The position numbers and the translations under genes were made by a program. A model generated the notes under the pieces. That model was given only the letters and a program-made list of their open reading frames with translations, did not search any database and was not told where the DNA came from. A stretch of DNA of 64,000 bases from Desulfofundulus thermosubterraneus DSM 16057. GTDB taxonomy: Bacteria; Bacillota; Desulfotomaculia; Desulfotomaculales; Desulfovirgulaceae. The stretch spans positions 1 through 64,000 of the forward strand of contig NZ_FQZM01000010.1 of the NCBI RefSeq assembly GCF_900142025.1, written 5' to 3'. Numbering within the stretch: position 1 is the stretch's first letter; each line of letters opens with the position of its first letter. Shown in pieces: positions 51,555 to 60,031 of the stretch.

Positions 51555-52242
51555 AGGTTTTGGTAGCGAACACATGGTTGCCGATGCGGGTGACCACCGG
51601 CAGGGTACGGATCCAGCGGTCCGTGGCAGTACGTGGGTTATAGAAGAACAAAGCTCCGTTGGTCGGATCCCGCCCCGCCAGAGCCTCCAGAGCAGCATTA
51701 ATGGCCATTTCATCCGGTTCCAGGTAGATGGAGCCGTCCTCCACCGGGGAAAACTGAAAGACGTTTTGATCTTTCTGAAAGATTACTTCCCGGATGGTTT
51801 TGGGAAAGCCCGGACTGGCTACCCTGTTGAGGATTACTGCCCCCACGGCCACTTGACCGGTGAAGCTTTCCCCCCGGGCTTCGGCGTGGATCAGCCTGGC
51901 CAGGAGCATAAACTCCTCCCGGGAAATACCTCCGCGGGAAAGTACTGCCGGGACGTTGTCGCTGACCCGGTCCGGTACCAGCAATACATCGCCGGGCCTG
52001 ATGATGGTGTCCTTTAGTTTATTGGTGTCCATCAGTTTTGCCAGAGGTACATCGTAAACTCTGGCTATATCGTACAGGGTATCTCCTGACCTGACGGTAT
52101 AGCAAAGCAGATATTTGTAGTGGGTCAGGTTGCTGCCACTACCCCAAGATGTGCTGGCTTCTACCTGTTTTCCGGCTGCAACCCAGGTTAACACAACAAA
52201 AAAGGTAACCACGCCAGCATATCTGGTTAGTTTACTGCCCAT
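51553..52242 (-). CDS. LysM + SleB/CwlJ-type cell wall hydrolase
   Basis: A 229-residue exported protein. Signal peptide at 1-32 (RYAGVVTFFVVLTWVAAG), one LysM domain (CYTVRSGDTLYDIARVYDVP, then LMDTNKLKDTIIRPGDVLLVP), and a Hydrolase_2 domain opening LLARLIHAEARGESFTGQVAVGAVILNR, split here as LLARLIHAEARGESF and TGQVAVGAVILNRV, with the family's catalytic Glu in IHAEARGE. SleB homologues are spore-cortex lytic enzymes. ATG at 52242 after AAAGGAGG. It has no germination partner ypeB next to it. Confidence 0.9.
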   Translation of the reverse strand: MGSKLTRYAGVVTFFVVLTWVAAGKQVEASTSWGSGSNLTHYKYLLCYTVRSGDTLYDIARVYDVPLAKLMDTNKLKDTIIRPGDVLLVPDRVSDNVPAVLSRGGISREEFMLLARLIHAEARGESFTGQVAVGAVILNRVASPGFPKTIREVIFQKDQNVFQFSPVEDGSIYLEPDEMAINAALEALAGRDPTNGALFFYNPRTATDRWIRTLPVVTRIGNHVFATKT

Positions 52243-52333
52243 TGTGTCCTCCTTTCCGGCCACATACTATTTTAAACAGGCCGGGGAGGAATTATACACG
52301 GGCATCATTTTTGACTTTGAAAGTTTCCAAAAC

Positions 52334-52954
52334 TTAAGCCATGAGCAAAAAGGCATTGATCACTGCCGCGGCAATGGTGCTGCCTCCTCTAGTGCCGGTT
52401 ATGGTGATATAAGGAATATCAAGGGATATCAATTCTTCTTTGGATTCGGCCGCGCCCACGAAGCCCACGGGTGTTCCCACTACAAGGGCCGGTTTGGCCT
52501 GTCCGGTAGAGATCAACCGGCACAGGGTGAAAAGCGCCGTAGGAGCGTTGCCAATGGCAATGATACCCCCTTCTATTTTGGGGGCGCCCAGTTCCATGGC
52601 TACCATGGCCCGGGTAGTTCCCCTGGCCCGGGCGCGGGTAACTACCTCCGGATGGTTAATCAAACAATCTACTGCCACCCCCAGGGCTGCCAGACGATCT
52701 TTAATCAAGCCGCTGCGAACCATGTTGACATCGGTAAGGATGGGTTTTCCCGCCCTGAGGGCACTTAAACCACTTTCCACAGCCCGGGGGTGAAAACGCA
52801 TGAGCTGGGCGCAAGAAAGATCGCCGGTGGTGTGCACCACCCGCTTGACAATAGCCCTTTCCCCTGCCGGCAACCTGGCTAGGTCGGGCAAATGATCCTC
52901 GATAATGCGCATGCTCTGCTCCTCAATGGCCCTAGGGTTAGTAATTAATTGCAT
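52334..52954 (-). CDS. cbiC: Cobalt-precorrin-8 methylmutase
   Basis: A 206-residue enzyme shifting a methyl from C11 to C12 to form cobyrinic acid. HTTGDLSCAQLMRFHP with the catalytic His (about 47 in this frame), LTDVNMVRSGL, GNAPTALF and TPVGFVGAAESKE are all CbiC/CobH signatures. Last gene of the operon. The start may instead be GTG at 52963: GGAGG is 3 bases from GTG and 12 from the ATG. Confidence 0.95.
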   Translation of the reverse strand: MQLITNPRAIEEQSMRIIEDHLPDLARLPAGERAIVKRVVHTTGDLSCAQLMRFHPRAVESGLSALRAGKPILTDVNMVRSGLIKDRLAALGVAVDCLINHPEVVTRARARGTTRAMVAMELGAPKIEGGIIAIGNAPTALFTLCRLISTGQAKPALVVGTPVGFVGAAESKEELISLDIPYITITGTRGGSTIAAAVINAFLLMA

Positions 52955-53324
52955 GCTGGTCACTTACCTCCCGGATCCGTTCCATGATTATTTCGGCCAG
53001 TTTGCGGTGGGCGCCGATATTGCCGGTCATAACAATATCCATGTGGGGATAACGGGCCTTCTCCCTGGCCAGAATTTCCGGTATGTCCTCTTTCATATGC
53101 ACCCCCTGCGACAGGAACAGGGGTACAACCACAACCCTTTTCATTCCCCTGGCCGCCATGGTAGCCAGAGCTGCGGGCAAGTCAGGTTGGTTGAATTGCA
53201 GGGAGGCTCCCTCCACCACATCATAGGAGCTTTCCTGGGCTACCAGCTCCTTTAAATGATGCAGGGTAATCTGGGCTTCCGGGAGGCGGCTACCGTGGGT
53301 CAAAAGAATAATACCCGTCTTCAT
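52938..53324 (-). CDS. cbiX: Sirohydrochlorin cobaltochelatase, short form
   Basis: A 128-residue CbiX-S type chelatase, one half of the usual two-lobed form and probably active as a dimer. ILLTHGSRLPEA has the catalytic His (10), and VVPLFLSQGVHMKEDIP the second metal-binding His. It inserts Co(II) into sirohydrochlorin as the first committed step of the pathway, though its gene is near the end of the operon. ATG overlaps the cbiJ stop by 4 bases. Confidence 0.93.
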   Translation of the reverse strand: MKTGIILLTHGSRLPEAQITLHHLKELVAQESSYDVVEGASLQFNQPDLPAALATMAARGMKRVVVVPLFLSQGVHMKEDIPEILAREKARYPHMDIVMTGNIGAHRKLAEIIMERIREVSDQHAINY

Positions 53325-54094
53325 GCCTCATGAACATCCTTTCTTCTACGGATTTTCTCCAGGAGTTCTTCACGAGTGGTTATTGCCCCGTCCTGCTCCC
53401 GGGGCCGGTTAATCACCACCACCGGCAGGGCCAGTTCCAGTGCTGCTGCTATCTTGGCATCTGTTCCCCCTACGACCCCGCTGTTTTTGGTGACTATCAC
53501 CTCGGCTCCATATTGTTTGAACAGGGCGCGATTCAGTTCCAGGCTAAAGGGGCCCTGCATGGCTACAATATCGGCGGGGCTCAGTCCCAGCTGGCGGCAG
53601 CGCTGGATTACCGCAGGTTCGGGGAGTACCCGTACCACCAGGCGGCATCCATGCCGGCGGGCGGCAGTTAAAAAGATATCCAGAGTTTTGCTGCCCGTGG
53701 TAAGAAAAATTACCTTTCCCAAACATGCGGCTTGTTGAGCTGCTTCCTCATAACCGGCGGTACAATGGATCAAGGGGTGCCGGGGCAAGTTGCTTTCCCC
53801 CCGCTGGTAGCGCAGGTAAGGGATTTGTGTTTGGGCACAGGCCTGGCGGGCAATTTCCGAGACCCGCTGGGCGTAGGGGTGGGTGGCATCAACTAAAAGC
53901 TCAATGCGATGTTTTTTGATCAGGGCAACCATTTCGTCCAGGGCTAGGGGGCCGGTAATGATCTCGGCGCCGTGCCGGGCCAACAGTTCTCCGCCGTACG
54001 GCGTGGCTGCCGAGGCCAGCACAGTGTAACCGCTGGCTACCAGGTCCTGTACAATCAGGCGTCCGTCGGCGGTGCCGCTTAAGACCAGAATCAT
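53321..54094 (-). CDS. cbiJ: Cobalt-precorrin-6A reductase
   Basis: A 257-residue NAD(P)H-dependent reductase of the CbiJ/CobK family. ILVLSGTADGRLIVQDL, VDATHPYAQRVSEIA, LRYQRGE, VIFLTTGSK and VTKNSGVVGGTDAKIAAA (family signature) are all present. ATG overlaps the cbiH stop by 4 bases. Confidence 0.94.
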   Translation of the reverse strand: MILVLSGTADGRLIVQDLVASGYTVLASAATPYGGELLARHGAEIITGPLALDEMVALIKKHRIELLVDATHPYAQRVSEIARQACAQTQIPYLRYQRGESNLPRHPLIHCTAGYEEAAQQAACLGKVIFLTTGSKTLDIFLTAARRHGCRLVVRVLPEPAVIQRCRQLGLSPADIVAMQGPFSLELNRALFKQYGAEVIVTKNSGVVGGTDAKIAAALELALPVVVINRPREQDGAITTREELLEKIRRRKDVHEA

Positions 54095-54813
54095 AAGGCA
54101 TATCCCCTGGGTGTAACCAGAAAGTTGCCCATCCTTTGGGTCTGGTTGTTGCCAATGATCACAATGCTAAACATATCAAGGGGGTGGTCGAGCATATGTT
54201 CCAGATCCGTAATTACCACCTCTTCCCCGTCCCGGTAAGCTTTGCGAACAATCCCCACCGGTGTGCTGGCCTTTTTATGCTGGAGCAAGAGTTCCCTGGC
54301 CCGGCGGATTTGGGATGTTCTTTTGTGGCTGGCCGGGTTGTACAAAACTACCACAAAGTCCCCCTGGGCGGCCAGGGCTAGCCTTTTTTCAATTACTTCC
54401 CAGGGGGTTAGGAGGTCGCTTAAACTCATCACCACAAAGTCGTGCATCAATGGTGCGCCCAGAAGAGCTGCTGCAGCGGTAGCGGAGGTGATGCCGGGGA
54501 TGATCTCAACCTCGACCTGGTCAAACAGGTTTTCCCGGTGCAAGATTTCTAAAGCCAGTCCGGCCATACCGTAAACCCCAGGATCTCCGCTGGATACCAG
54601 GGCTACCTTCTGCCCTCCCCTGGCCCGCTGAATGGCCGCGCGGCAGCGCTCAACTTCCCGGGTCATACCCGTACTGATGATTTCTTTCCCTTCCACTATA
54701 GGGGCAATGAGTTCAATATAGGTTTTGTACCCGGCAATTACGTCGGCTTCCTGCAGGGCCTTTAATGCCCTTGGACTTAAATGTTCTATACTTCCCGGTC
54801 CCGTTCCCACCAC
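54091..54813 (-). CDS. cbiH: Cobalt-precorrin-3 C17-methyltransferase
   Basis: A 240-residue tetrapyrrole methyltransferase acting in ring contraction. VVGTGPGSIEHLSPRALKAL starts the domain, VALVSSGDPGVYGMAGL is the SAM-binding GDPxxY loop, IPGITSATAAAALLG and FVVVLYNPASHKR are typical of CbiH/CobJ. GTG start at 54813, 9 bases after AGGA; the reading frame extends upstream but into cbiG with no ribosome site. Overlaps cbiG by 28 bases. Confidence 0.94.
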   Translation of the reverse strand: MVGTGPGSIEHLSPRALKALQEADVIAGYKTYIELIAPIVEGKEIISTGMTREVERCRAAIQRARGGQKVALVSSGDPGVYGMAGLALEILHRENLFDQVEVEIIPGITSATAAAALLGAPLMHDFVVMSLSDLLTPWEVIEKRLALAAQGDFVVVLYNPASHKRTSQIRRARELLLQHKKASTPVGIVRKAYRDGEEVVITDLEHMLDHPLDMFSIVIIGNNQTQRMGNFLVTPRGYAL

Positions 54814-55868
54814 CCATAGCTTTCCTCGGCTAAGGCTACCGTCACGCCCTCCCAGCTGGTTTTGGGGAGAATCAGTTTGGCCTGGGGGGCAGCTGCCAGC
54901 AGGGCAACCGGTTCGCATACACCACCAACTCCTATTTTTCCCTGGACAAAGGATGAATGATGAAGGTTGGGTTTTTGGGCAAAAATGGAACGAATTTGTT
55001 CCCTCGTGAAACTGAACAGGGGCACACCCACCTCCCGGGCAACCAACTGCAAACCCCGTTCCTTTGCCCGCAAGTCCACCGTCGCCAGTGCCCGCAGGCT
55101 GGCGGGGCTGCGCCGGGCAAGATCCAGGGCATGCAAAAGAGCTCGTCTGACCCTTTCCGGGGCTATTTCCTTGCGGCAGCCTATGCCGGCTACCAGGTTT
55201 CGTGGCCTCAGGAAAAGGGTCTTTTCATGGGGCAACGACATCACGCGGTTGGTGATTACCACCAGCCAACCTCGCGGCCGGGTGGCGGGCAAGTCTTCCC
55301 ACGGGATTAACCGCAGGCCCGGGGTTTGGGTGAGAGGGAGGGGCCGTTCGCTGCAAAGGGTGACCGTCTCACCGTTTACCAGGGCGGCATTCACCTGTTT
55401 TACGGCGGTGAATGGTTCCATGGTCAAGGCATATTTGCGGGCCAGGACGTCCACCGCGGGCAGGCCGTGTACATCGGTGGCGGTGGTGATCACCGGCACT
55501 GCCTGGAGAGCCCCGGCCAGCTGTTGGGCCAGCTCATTGGCTCCTCCCAGATGACCGCTTAGAGTGCTGATTACGAACTGTCCCCTTTCATCCATGACCA
55601 CTACAGCCGGATCGGAGCGCTTATCCCTGATCAGGGGAGCAAGCAATCTCACCACAATGCCCAGGGCCATGATAAAGACCAGTCCCTGGCACCGGTAGAA
55701 TTCCTCCGCCACCACCCGGGACACCGGACCGGTAAAGGGTTCCCCCTCCCCCGGGAAACGGGCGGGCCTGAACATGCGCACCTGGTGCCCCGCTTGTTGT
55801 AAATGCCGGGATACCTTTGTCGCCAGATCAATACCGTTTTTGGTAATGGCGAATACGGCAATGATCAT
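54786..55868 (-). CDS. cbiG: Cobalt-precorrin-5A hydrolase
   Basis: A 360-residue CbiG, which opens the delta-lactone and loses C2 as acetaldehyde. The N-terminal, middle and C-terminal CbiG domains are all seen: FITMAL-type VFIMALGIVVRLLAPLI, STLSGHLGGANELAQQLA (signature), VPVITTATDVHGLPAVDVLA, and LVAGIGCRKEIAPERVRRAL opening the C-terminal domain with CEPVALLAA. ATG overlaps the cbiF stop by 4 bases. Confidence 0.95.
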   Translation of the reverse strand: MIIAVFAITKNGIDLATKVSRHLQQAGHQVRMFRPARFPGEGEPFTGPVSRVVAEEFYRCQGLVFIMALGIVVRLLAPLIRDKRSDPAVVVMDERGQFVISTLSGHLGGANELAQQLAGALQAVPVITTATDVHGLPAVDVLARKYALTMEPFTAVKQVNAALVNGETVTLCSERPLPLTQTPGLRLIPWEDLPATRPRGWLVVITNRVMSLPHEKTLFLRPRNLVAGIGCRKEIAPERVRRALLHALDLARRSPASLRALATVDLRAKERGLQLVAREVGVPLFSFTREQIRSIFAQKPNLHHSSFVQGKIGVGGVCEPVALLAAAPQAKLILPKTSWEGVTVALAEESYGWWERDREV

Positions 55869-56620
55869 GTCCTGCTACTCCGGTAACCATGGCAGAATTG
55901 GGGGTCATAGAGCTGCGACAACTGGTAGGGGGAGTTGAAAACATCTCCCACCAGCACCAGGGCGGTGCGGGTGATGCCTGCTTCCTTGACTTGATCAGCG
56001 ATATCGGCCAGCGTACCACGCAACAACCGTTCTTCGGGCCAGGAGGCCTTTTCCACTACCAGCACCGGGGTTTGGGGGGTATAACCTCCGGCAAGCAGTT
56101 CTTCAACCACCTGATCCATCTGGTGTACGGAAAGAAAGATACACATGGTGCTTTTGTGGCGGGCCAGTTCCCTTAGTTTTTCCCGCTCGGGTACCGAGGT
56201 GCGCCCTTCCAGCCGGGTAAGGATCACGGTCTGGGTTACCCCCGGCAGGGTCAGTTCGTGGGGGATGGCGGCAGCAGCAGCTAGAAAGGAGCTCACTCCC
56301 GGCACAACCTTAAAAGGTATGCCCAGGGCTGCCAGGGCATCCATTTGTTCCTGGATGGCCCCGTACAAAGCAGGGTCACCGGTATGTAGCCGGACTACAG
56401 TTAATTGCTCCTGATGTGCTCGGCGCATCACGGCCAGCACCTCATCCCGGGTCATGGTGGCGCTGTTGTATATCTCTACTCCGGGGCGGCAATATTCCAG
56501 TATTTTCGGATTAACCAGGGAACCGGCATAAATGACCACATCGGCCTCCTGCAGCAACTTTGCTCCCTTAACGGTAATCAATTCGGGATCTCCCGGTCCG
56601 GCACCAATAAAGAAAATCAC
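55865..56620 (-). CDS. cbiF: Cobalt-precorrin-4 C11-methyltransferase
   Basis: A 251-residue SAM-dependent methyltransferase. FFIGAGPGDPELITVKGAKL, VIYAGSLVNPKIL (CbiF hallmark), VRLHTGDPALYGAIQEQM (SAM loop), VPGVSSFLAAAAAI and TVILTRLEGRT. GTG start at 56620 follows AAGGGGG; the frame is open 20 codons further. 16 bases after cbiL. Confidence 0.95.
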   Translation of the reverse strand: MIFFIGAGPGDPELITVKGAKLLQEADVVIYAGSLVNPKILEYCRPGVEIYNSATMTRDEVLAVMRRAHQEQLTVVRLHTGDPALYGAIQEQMDALAALGIPFKVVPGVSSFLAAAAAIPHELTLPGVTQTVILTRLEGRTSVPEREKLRELARHKSTMCIFLSVHQMDQVVEELLAGGYTPQTPVLVVEKASWPEERLLRGTLADIADQVKEAGITRTALVLVGDVFNSPYQLSQLYDPQFCHGYRSSRT

Positions 56621-56636
56621 TTTTGCGTCCCCCTTG

Positions 56637-57347
56637 TTAACGGCCTCCCTTGTGGATGACCAGGATCGACATGTAATCAAGCTTCTGTCCGGTCAGATCG
56701 GTGACCTTCCGGCTTACCATTTGATCGGGATGACCGCAGCGGCTCACCAGGGCAGCTCGTTCGGTTAAACCCTTTTCCCGTAAGAGCTCCAACACCCGAT
56801 CGAAATAACGGTTTACCTTCATGAGCACCACGTTGTCAAAGCTGTCCAGCACCTCTTCCAGGCGCTTTAGGTTATAGGCCGCTGGTATTACGGCCAGGCT
56901 TTCTTCTCCTGTGGCCAGTGGTTCTTCCAGCGCGGCCGCACAGGCGCTCATGGCGGTAATCCCCGGAATGGTTTCCACTGGCAGGTCGGGATAATTTTTT
57001 TGCAGGTAAGCCCGTACGTAGCCATAGGTGCTGTAAAACATCGGGTCACCGATGGTGACAAAGGCTACCTTCTGCCCCTCTCGTACCAGTTGGGCCACCC
57101 TTTCACCGGCCCTGGCCCAGTGCTCTTCGAGTATTTGGCGATCCCGGGACATGGGAAAGGATAACTCCAGGGTTGTAAACTGGCGCTTGATAACCTTGTT
57201 GATGATAGACAAGGCCAGGCTTTCCCGGTCGGCGGCCGATTTGGGTACACACACCAGGTCCACTTCCTGTAAAATACGGTAGGCCTTCAGGGTGAGCAAC
57301 TCCGGATCCCCGGGACCAACGCCGATGCCATAAAACTTACCCGACAC
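56637..57347 (-). CDS. cbiL: Cobalt-precorrin-2 C20-methyltransferase
   Basis: A 236-residue methyltransferase. FYGIGVGPGDPELLTLKAYR, VAFVTIGDPMFYSTYGYVR (SAM loop), ETIPGITAMSACAAALEEPL and NVVLMKVNRYF are CbiL/CobI features. GTG start at 57347, 9 bases after GGAGG, is preferred over ATG 57353 only 2 bases from it. Overlaps cbiT by 11 bases. Confidence 0.95.
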   Translation of the reverse strand: MSGKFYGIGVGPGDPELLTLKAYRILQEVDLVCVPKSAADRESLALSIINKVIKRQFTTLELSFPMSRDRQILEEHWARAGERVAQLVREGQKVAFVTIGDPMFYSTYGYVRAYLQKNYPDLPVETIPGITAMSACAAALEEPLATGEESLAVIPAAYNLKRLEEVLDSFDNVVLMKVNRYFDRVLELLREKGLTERAALVSRCGHPDQMVSRKVTDLTGQKLDYMSILVIHKGGR

Positions 57348-57942
57348 CCTCATCCCCCTCCTTTTGGGCAGTGATGATCCACACAGGGTTTAAAGCATGC
57401 ATCAGATGATAATGGCCCCGGGATACCGTGCGGGTTACGGAAACCTGCACCACCTCTTTTCCCCAGGGAGGGCCAAGCAAAGCGAGGGCCCGGGTTAGTG
57501 TTTCCAGGGTCAGGACGTTGATGACCAGTCTTGCCCCCGGAGTAAGCCTTTCCGCCAGCAACTGGACTATCTCCCCTAATTGGCCGCCCGAGCCGCCGAT
57601 GAAGACCCGGTGGGGGGGCGGGAGCGGGAGCAGTGCTTCGGGGGCACGGCCTTCCACCACCTGGATGTTCTTCAGGTCAAAGCGACGCATGTTTTCCCGG
57701 ATCAACTCCAGTGCCGCAGGTTTTTGCTCTACGGCATAAACGATGCCGTCACCGATCAGCCGGGCTGCTTCGATGGCAATGGAGCCGGTGCCACTGCCAA
57801 TATCCCAGACCACCTGGCCCGGTCCCAGCCGGGCCTTGGCCAGGGTGACGGCGCGAATTTCTTCCTTGGTCATGGGGATGCTCCCCCGGATAAACAGGTT
57901 ATCGGGAATCCCCGGAGTCACATAGGGCCAGGCTTTTTTCAT
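57337..57942 (-). CDS. cbiT: Cobalt-precorrin-6B C15-methyltransferase (decarboxylating)
   Basis: A 201-residue class I methyltransferase, structurally unlike the other Cbi methyltransferases. GIPDNLFIRGSIPMTKEEIR is the CbiT N-terminal signature, VVWDIGSGTGSIAIEAARL motif I, VYAVEQKPAALELIREN the adenosine site and HRVFIGGSGGQLGEIV the family core. Separate from cbiE, unlike fused CobL of aerobes. Starts inside cbiE (44-base overlap). Confidence 0.95.
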   Translation of the reverse strand: MKKAWPYVTPGIPDNLFIRGSIPMTKEEIRAVTLAKARLGPGQVVWDIGSGTGSIAIEAARLIGDGIVYAVEQKPAALELIRENMRRFDLKNIQVVEGRAPEALLPLPPPHRVFIGGSGGQLGEIVQLLAERLTPGARLVINVLTLETLTRALALLGPPWGKEVVQVSVTRTVSRGHYHLMHALNPVWIITAQKEGDEGVG

Positions 57943-58561
57943 CAATGATCACCATGACGCAATTATTTTGCCCGGAAAAGTCCCGGCGGGCCAGTTCACC
58001 GGGTGTGGTTTCCAGGATTTTCTCCTCTGGATAACCCAGGTTACAACAACAAAAAACTTTTCGATCAGCTATTTTTGCCTTCAAAAGCAGGCTGGCAATG
58101 TGGTTGGGTGCAGCTCCCGGGCCGGTGAGGAGGGCTACTTTCCCCTGGTTGCGCACCAGATTAACCAGGTCCTCGACGGGCCTTCCGTGAGCACTCAAGA
58201 TCAGCGCATCATGCCAGGGCATGGCCAGGCGAGCAAAGGCCAGTTGCACCGAACTGATTCCGGGGATGACCTCTAATTCCTCCGGGGTGAAATACAGGCG
58301 CAGGTAATTCAAAATTCCGTACAGTCCAGGATCACCTGAAGCTAAAACGGCTATCCCTTCCTCCCGGTGTAAGCGGATGAAATCCACCATGGCCGCAAGA
58401 TTATTTTTAATGACAAAAGTTTTCTGTTCCTCCCGAGCTAAATAGGACAGGTGGCGCTGGCCGCCTACCAGTACCCGGACGCTGGCCAAAGCCCTTTGAG
58501 CGGCAGGGGTGAGATAATCCAGGTTACCCGGTCCTACGCCAATCACCTTAATTCGCGGCAT
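57899..58561 (-). CDS. cbiE: Cobalt-precorrin-7 C5-methyltransferase
   Basis: A 220-residue tetrapyrrole methyltransferase. VIGVGPGNLDYLTPAAQRAL, VLVGGQRHLSYL (CbiE hallmark), VLASGDPGLYGILNYLRLYF (SAM loop), VIPGISSVQLAFARLAMPWH. ATG at 58561 after GGGAGGG; overlaps cbiD by 19 bases. Confidence 0.95.
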   Translation of the reverse strand: MPRIKVIGVGPGNLDYLTPAAQRALASVRVLVGGQRHLSYLAREEQKTFVIKNNLAAMVDFIRLHREEGIAVLASGDPGLYGILNYLRLYFTPEELEVIPGISSVQLAFARLAMPWHDALILSAHGRPVEDLVNLVRNQGKVALLTGPGAAPNHIASLLLKAKIADRKVFCCCNLGYPEEKILETTPGELARRDFSGQNNCVMVIIDEKSLALCDSGDSR

Positions 58562-59646
58562 CCCAGCGCCCTCCCGATTTCCCGTGCCTGACAGTCCCAA
58601 CCGAGGATTTTGCCATCCAGGGTCAAAAAGACTGTTCCCACCTTTAAGCGGTGGTGGACGTACTCCATGGCCCGCTGGCTGGCCCGGCAGGCCAGCTGGT
58701 GGTAAACAGACAGGAAATTGTGTTCCGCCAGCAACTCTACCACACTCTCAATGGTGCTGGCTTCCATAATGCGGGCGATGAGGTCCCTGTCTGCACCCAT
58801 CAGGGCGGCGTGGCTGGCCAGAGTTTCCCGCCGGGCGTCGGCAACGCGGCTGTGGGTATGAAAAATGCCGGCGGCTACCTTTAAAAGCTTTCCGTGGTGC
58901 CCCCAAAGCAAAACGCTGGAAAAACCTTTTTCCACACAGCTTTCCAACATAAAACCCACGAAATTGCTCATCTCCACCACGGCTTCGGCCGGGAATCCGT
59001 ATCCATCCACCGCTGCTCGGACTCCCAATCGTCCCGGGGTAAGAACCACCTGATCAAAGCCTGCTGCCCTAGCCATGTCCAAAAGGGGCAGCAGGGAATT
59101 CTTAAAAGCTTCCTCGGACATGGGCCGGACTATGCCTGTAGTTCCCAGTATGGATATGCCCCCTACAATTCCCAGACGGGGGTTCAGGGTGCGTTTGGCC
59201 ACCAATTCCCCCCCGGGTACGCTGATCATTAGTTCCACTCCCCATTTGGGAGGGAGAACGCCGGCCACAGCCTCCTTAATCATTTGCCGGGGAACGGGGT
59301 TAATGGCCGGTTCGCCTACGGCCACAGCCAGTCCCGGTTTGGTTACCCGCCCTACCCCAGGTCCTCCGTACAGGCGAATTCCCTCTGGGGCGGGACGGGC
59401 CTCGACCACAACGGGCAGACCGTGAGTAACGTCGGGATCATCCCCTCCGTCTTTGATCACCACTGCCCTGGTGCCGCCGGGTATTGCCTCTATCTGGTGA
59501 ATGGGCACCGTTAAAGGCTGGCCCATAGGGTTGACTAAAGTGACGTGATCAGGTTTTCTACCGTGAAAAAGCAACTCCGTGGCAGCCTGGGCAGCCGCAG
59601 CGGCACAGGCTCCTGTCGTGATCCCGTTTCGTAAAGGCTTAGCCAC
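58543..59646 (-). CDS. cbiD: Cobalt-precorrin-5B C1-methyltransferase
   Basis: A 367-residue CbiD. Signature RNGITTGACAAAAAQAATEL opens the protein; GGDDPDVTHGLPVVVEA, GGPGVGRVTKPGLAVAVGEP, AINPVPRQMI, GISILGTTGIVRPMSEEAF and LLWGHHGKLLKVAAGIFHTH complete it. GTG start at 59646 after GGGGGG, placed right behind the riboswitch terminator. First gene of the ten-gene cbi operon D-E-T-L-F-G-H-J-X-C, which lacks cbiA, cbiB and cbiP. Confidence 0.96.
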   Translation of the reverse strand: MAKPLRNGITTGACAAAAAQAATELLFHGRKPDHVTLVNPMGQPLTVPIHQIEAIPGGTRAVVIKDGGDDPDVTHGLPVVVEARPAPEGIRLYGGPGVGRVTKPGLAVAVGEPAINPVPRQMIKEAVAGVLPPKWGVELMISVPGGELVAKRTLNPRLGIVGGISILGTTGIVRPMSEEAFKNSLLPLLDMARAAGFDQVVLTPGRLGVRAAVDGYGFPAEAVVEMSNFVGFMLESCVEKGFSSVLLWGHHGKLLKVAAGIFHTHSRVADARRETLASHAALMGADRDLIARIMEASTIESVVELLAEHNFLSVYHQLACRASQRAMEYVHHRLKVGTVFLTLDGKILGWDCQAREIGRALGCRELR

Positions 59647-59660
59647 CTTGTTCCCCCCTG

Positions 59661-59693
59661 AAAAAAACACGCCCGGCAAAAGTAGGGGCGTGT
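59661..59693 (-). terminator. Riboswitch-controlled terminator ahead of cbiD
   Basis: On the minus strand ACACGCCC/GGGCGTGT, 11-base loop, then TTTTTTT, ending 14 bases before the cbiD start. As the last hairpin of the leader it is the probable output of the cobalamin riboswitch. A second hairpin (CTATCTT/AAGATAG, 59711-59731) lies just upstream and may take part in switching. Confidence 0.85.
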
Positions 59694-59787
59694 GGAAGTC
59701 TTTACGCCTGCTATCTTTCGCGCGAAGATAGAAAGGTCTGCCACTGGCTTTTTGCCCTTTGGTAAGGGACATGTTCCAGTGAAAGGG

Positions 59788-60018
59788 GCAGGCAGGTCTC
59801 CTGGCTTCCGGATCTTTGGATGCCCGCGCCTTCCCGGTCTAGCACTCACCAGTGACATCGGTTAAACCATGCCGTTACATTTTAGCTCGTCAGTGAGTGC
59901 AGGACCAGTGGCACCTTGCGGGTTCCTCCCCGGTTACAGTGGCGGGACCGCGCCGGCTTAAGCAGGATCCACCTGCTCCCCGGTCTTCCCTATTATCCCC
60001 GTTGGGGACCTGCCCCGC
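59788..60018 (-). ncRNA. Cobalamin (AdoCbl) riboswitch
   Basis: On the minus strand the leader of cbiD contains the B12 box AAGCCAGGAGACCTGCC (ending near 59791) and upstream GCCACTG, core elements of this riboswitch. GGCAGGTC (60014-60007) pairs with GACCTGCC (59798-59791) as helix P1. The middle has a long variable arm with AGCACTCACC (plus 59841-59850) opposite CAGTGAGTGC (59891-59900). With the terminator at 59661-59693 it should stop cbi transcription when cobalamin is plentiful. Confidence 0.93.
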
Positions 60019-60031
60019 ACATATTTAGTTT

